A stretch of 64,000 nt of DNA from Salirhabdus salicampi (GTDB taxonomy: Bacteria > Bacillota > Bacilli > Bacillales > Alkalibacillaceae): NCBI RefSeq assembly GCF_024259515.1, contig NZ_JANBWE010000004.1, forward strand, positions 191,594-255,593, written 5' to 3'. Under the pieces are notes generated by a model. That model made no database searches. It was not told the origin of the DNA and saw only the letters and a list, made by a program, of their open reading frames with translations. The position numbers and the translations under genes are program-made. Below, piece by piece: positions 63,670-64,000 of the stretch (its first letter is position 1; every line of letters starts with the position of its first letter).

Positions 63670-64000
63670 ATGGGTTTCCTCACAGCGCGTTCACTACCCT
63701 TTATCATATTGCTTATTATGACAAATCCCCATCCGATGCTAAACCATGAAATAAATTTATCCATAAACTACTCCAATCATGTAAAAAGTCATCCAACAAC
63801 AGTACAGCGGCCGGAAGTGGAGAAGCTCACTCATGAGGACGTTGTGTCTCTTACTCGTACATTTATGGATAAACTTGTACAAGAAACGGACGAGCAATAC
63901 AGAGTCATACATTTTCACTCGAAACGTGAATTGGTAGGAGATTTTCGTGATGTGTCATCCTTATCCCTTGCAAAACGAATAGTGGATTTATATTATAAAG
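63670..64000 (+). CDS. Exported protein, DUF3993-like (5' part only)
   Basis: The window ends inside this gene after 110 codons. An N-terminal hydrophobic stretch, ARSLPFIILLIMTN, acts as a signal or anchor. The segment RTFMDKLVQETDEQYRVIHF followed by KRELVGDFRDVSSLSLAKRI resembles the DUF3993 family of Bacillus envelope proteins, as I remember it. AAGGAGGAACAAC precedes the ATG at 63670. Confidence 0.6.
   Translation, partial: MGFLTARSLPFIILLIMTNPHPMLNHEINLSINYSNHVKSHPTTVQRPEVEKLTHEDVVSLTRTFMDKLVQETDEQYRVIHFHSKRELVGDFRDVSSLSLAKRIVDLYYK

Overview
The window is a low-GC, gene-dense chromosomal segment from an endospore-forming member of the Bacillaceae. Strong AGGAGG-type ribosome binding sites, frequent GTG and TTG starts, many T-tailed hairpin terminators and spore genes (yunB, lytH, yutC, yutH) support this. 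The gene order follows the Bacillus subtilis yus-yur-yun-yut-yum-yui-yug-men region, with local insertions and losses. The mix suggests an Oceanobacillus or Virgibacillus-like lineage, but that is only an inference. There are no rRNA or tRNA genes, no insertion sequences, no phage and no CRISPR array.

Layout. 1-0.6 kb: end of a Toprim protein (yusF) and a thioredoxin-like protein (yusE). 0.9-4.1 kb: a large secreted M36 metalloprotease. 4.4-7.4 kb: SAM-I riboswitch and metNIQ, with a decayed-looking second S-box copy upstream. 8.1-13.3 kb: sufCDSUB. 13.4-16.9 kb: yunE, yunD, yunC, yunB. 16.9-20.6 kb: a lysine-riboswitch NhaC-type transporter and a MetP/MetS-type NSS transporter. 20.6-26.4 kb: spore and yut genes. 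26.4-30.8 kb: a 2-hydroxyacid dehydrogenase and hom-thrC-thrB. 30.8-36.4 kb: Fe-S and redox genes (yutI, yuzD, yuzB, yutM, yumC, NDH-2) plus dapF and yuiB. 36.5-43.2 kb: yuiC, bioY under a BirA operator, deoD, khtTU, sodC and patB. 43.7-48.6 kb: yugI, a nonsense-disrupted DUF378 gene, yugJ, pgi, yugN, yugO. 48.8-57.8 kb: an M42 peptidase, a MenI-like thioesterase and the menaquinone genes menA, menF-D-H-B and menE, without menC. 58-64 kb: an orphan NarL-type regulator, a small YfhD-like protein, a CapA-like protein, a c-di-GMP riboswitch controlling a five-fold HTH-repeat protein, a Fur-box siderophore ATPase with an FhuF-like reductase, a small conserved protein, and the start of a secreted protein.

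How it fits together. Much of the window is aerobic housekeeping under visible ligand- or metal-responsive control. Methionine uptake is under a SAM riboswitch and a lysine transporter under a lysine riboswitch. Biotin uptake is under BirA, NADH dehydrogenase under a Rex-like site and iron acquisition under Fur. The least ordinary locus is 60.4-61.26 kb on the minus strand. There a class I c-di-GMP riboswitch with its own terminator precedes a protein made almost entirely of five tandem helix-turn-helix-like repeats, a pairing I do not recognise as a described system.
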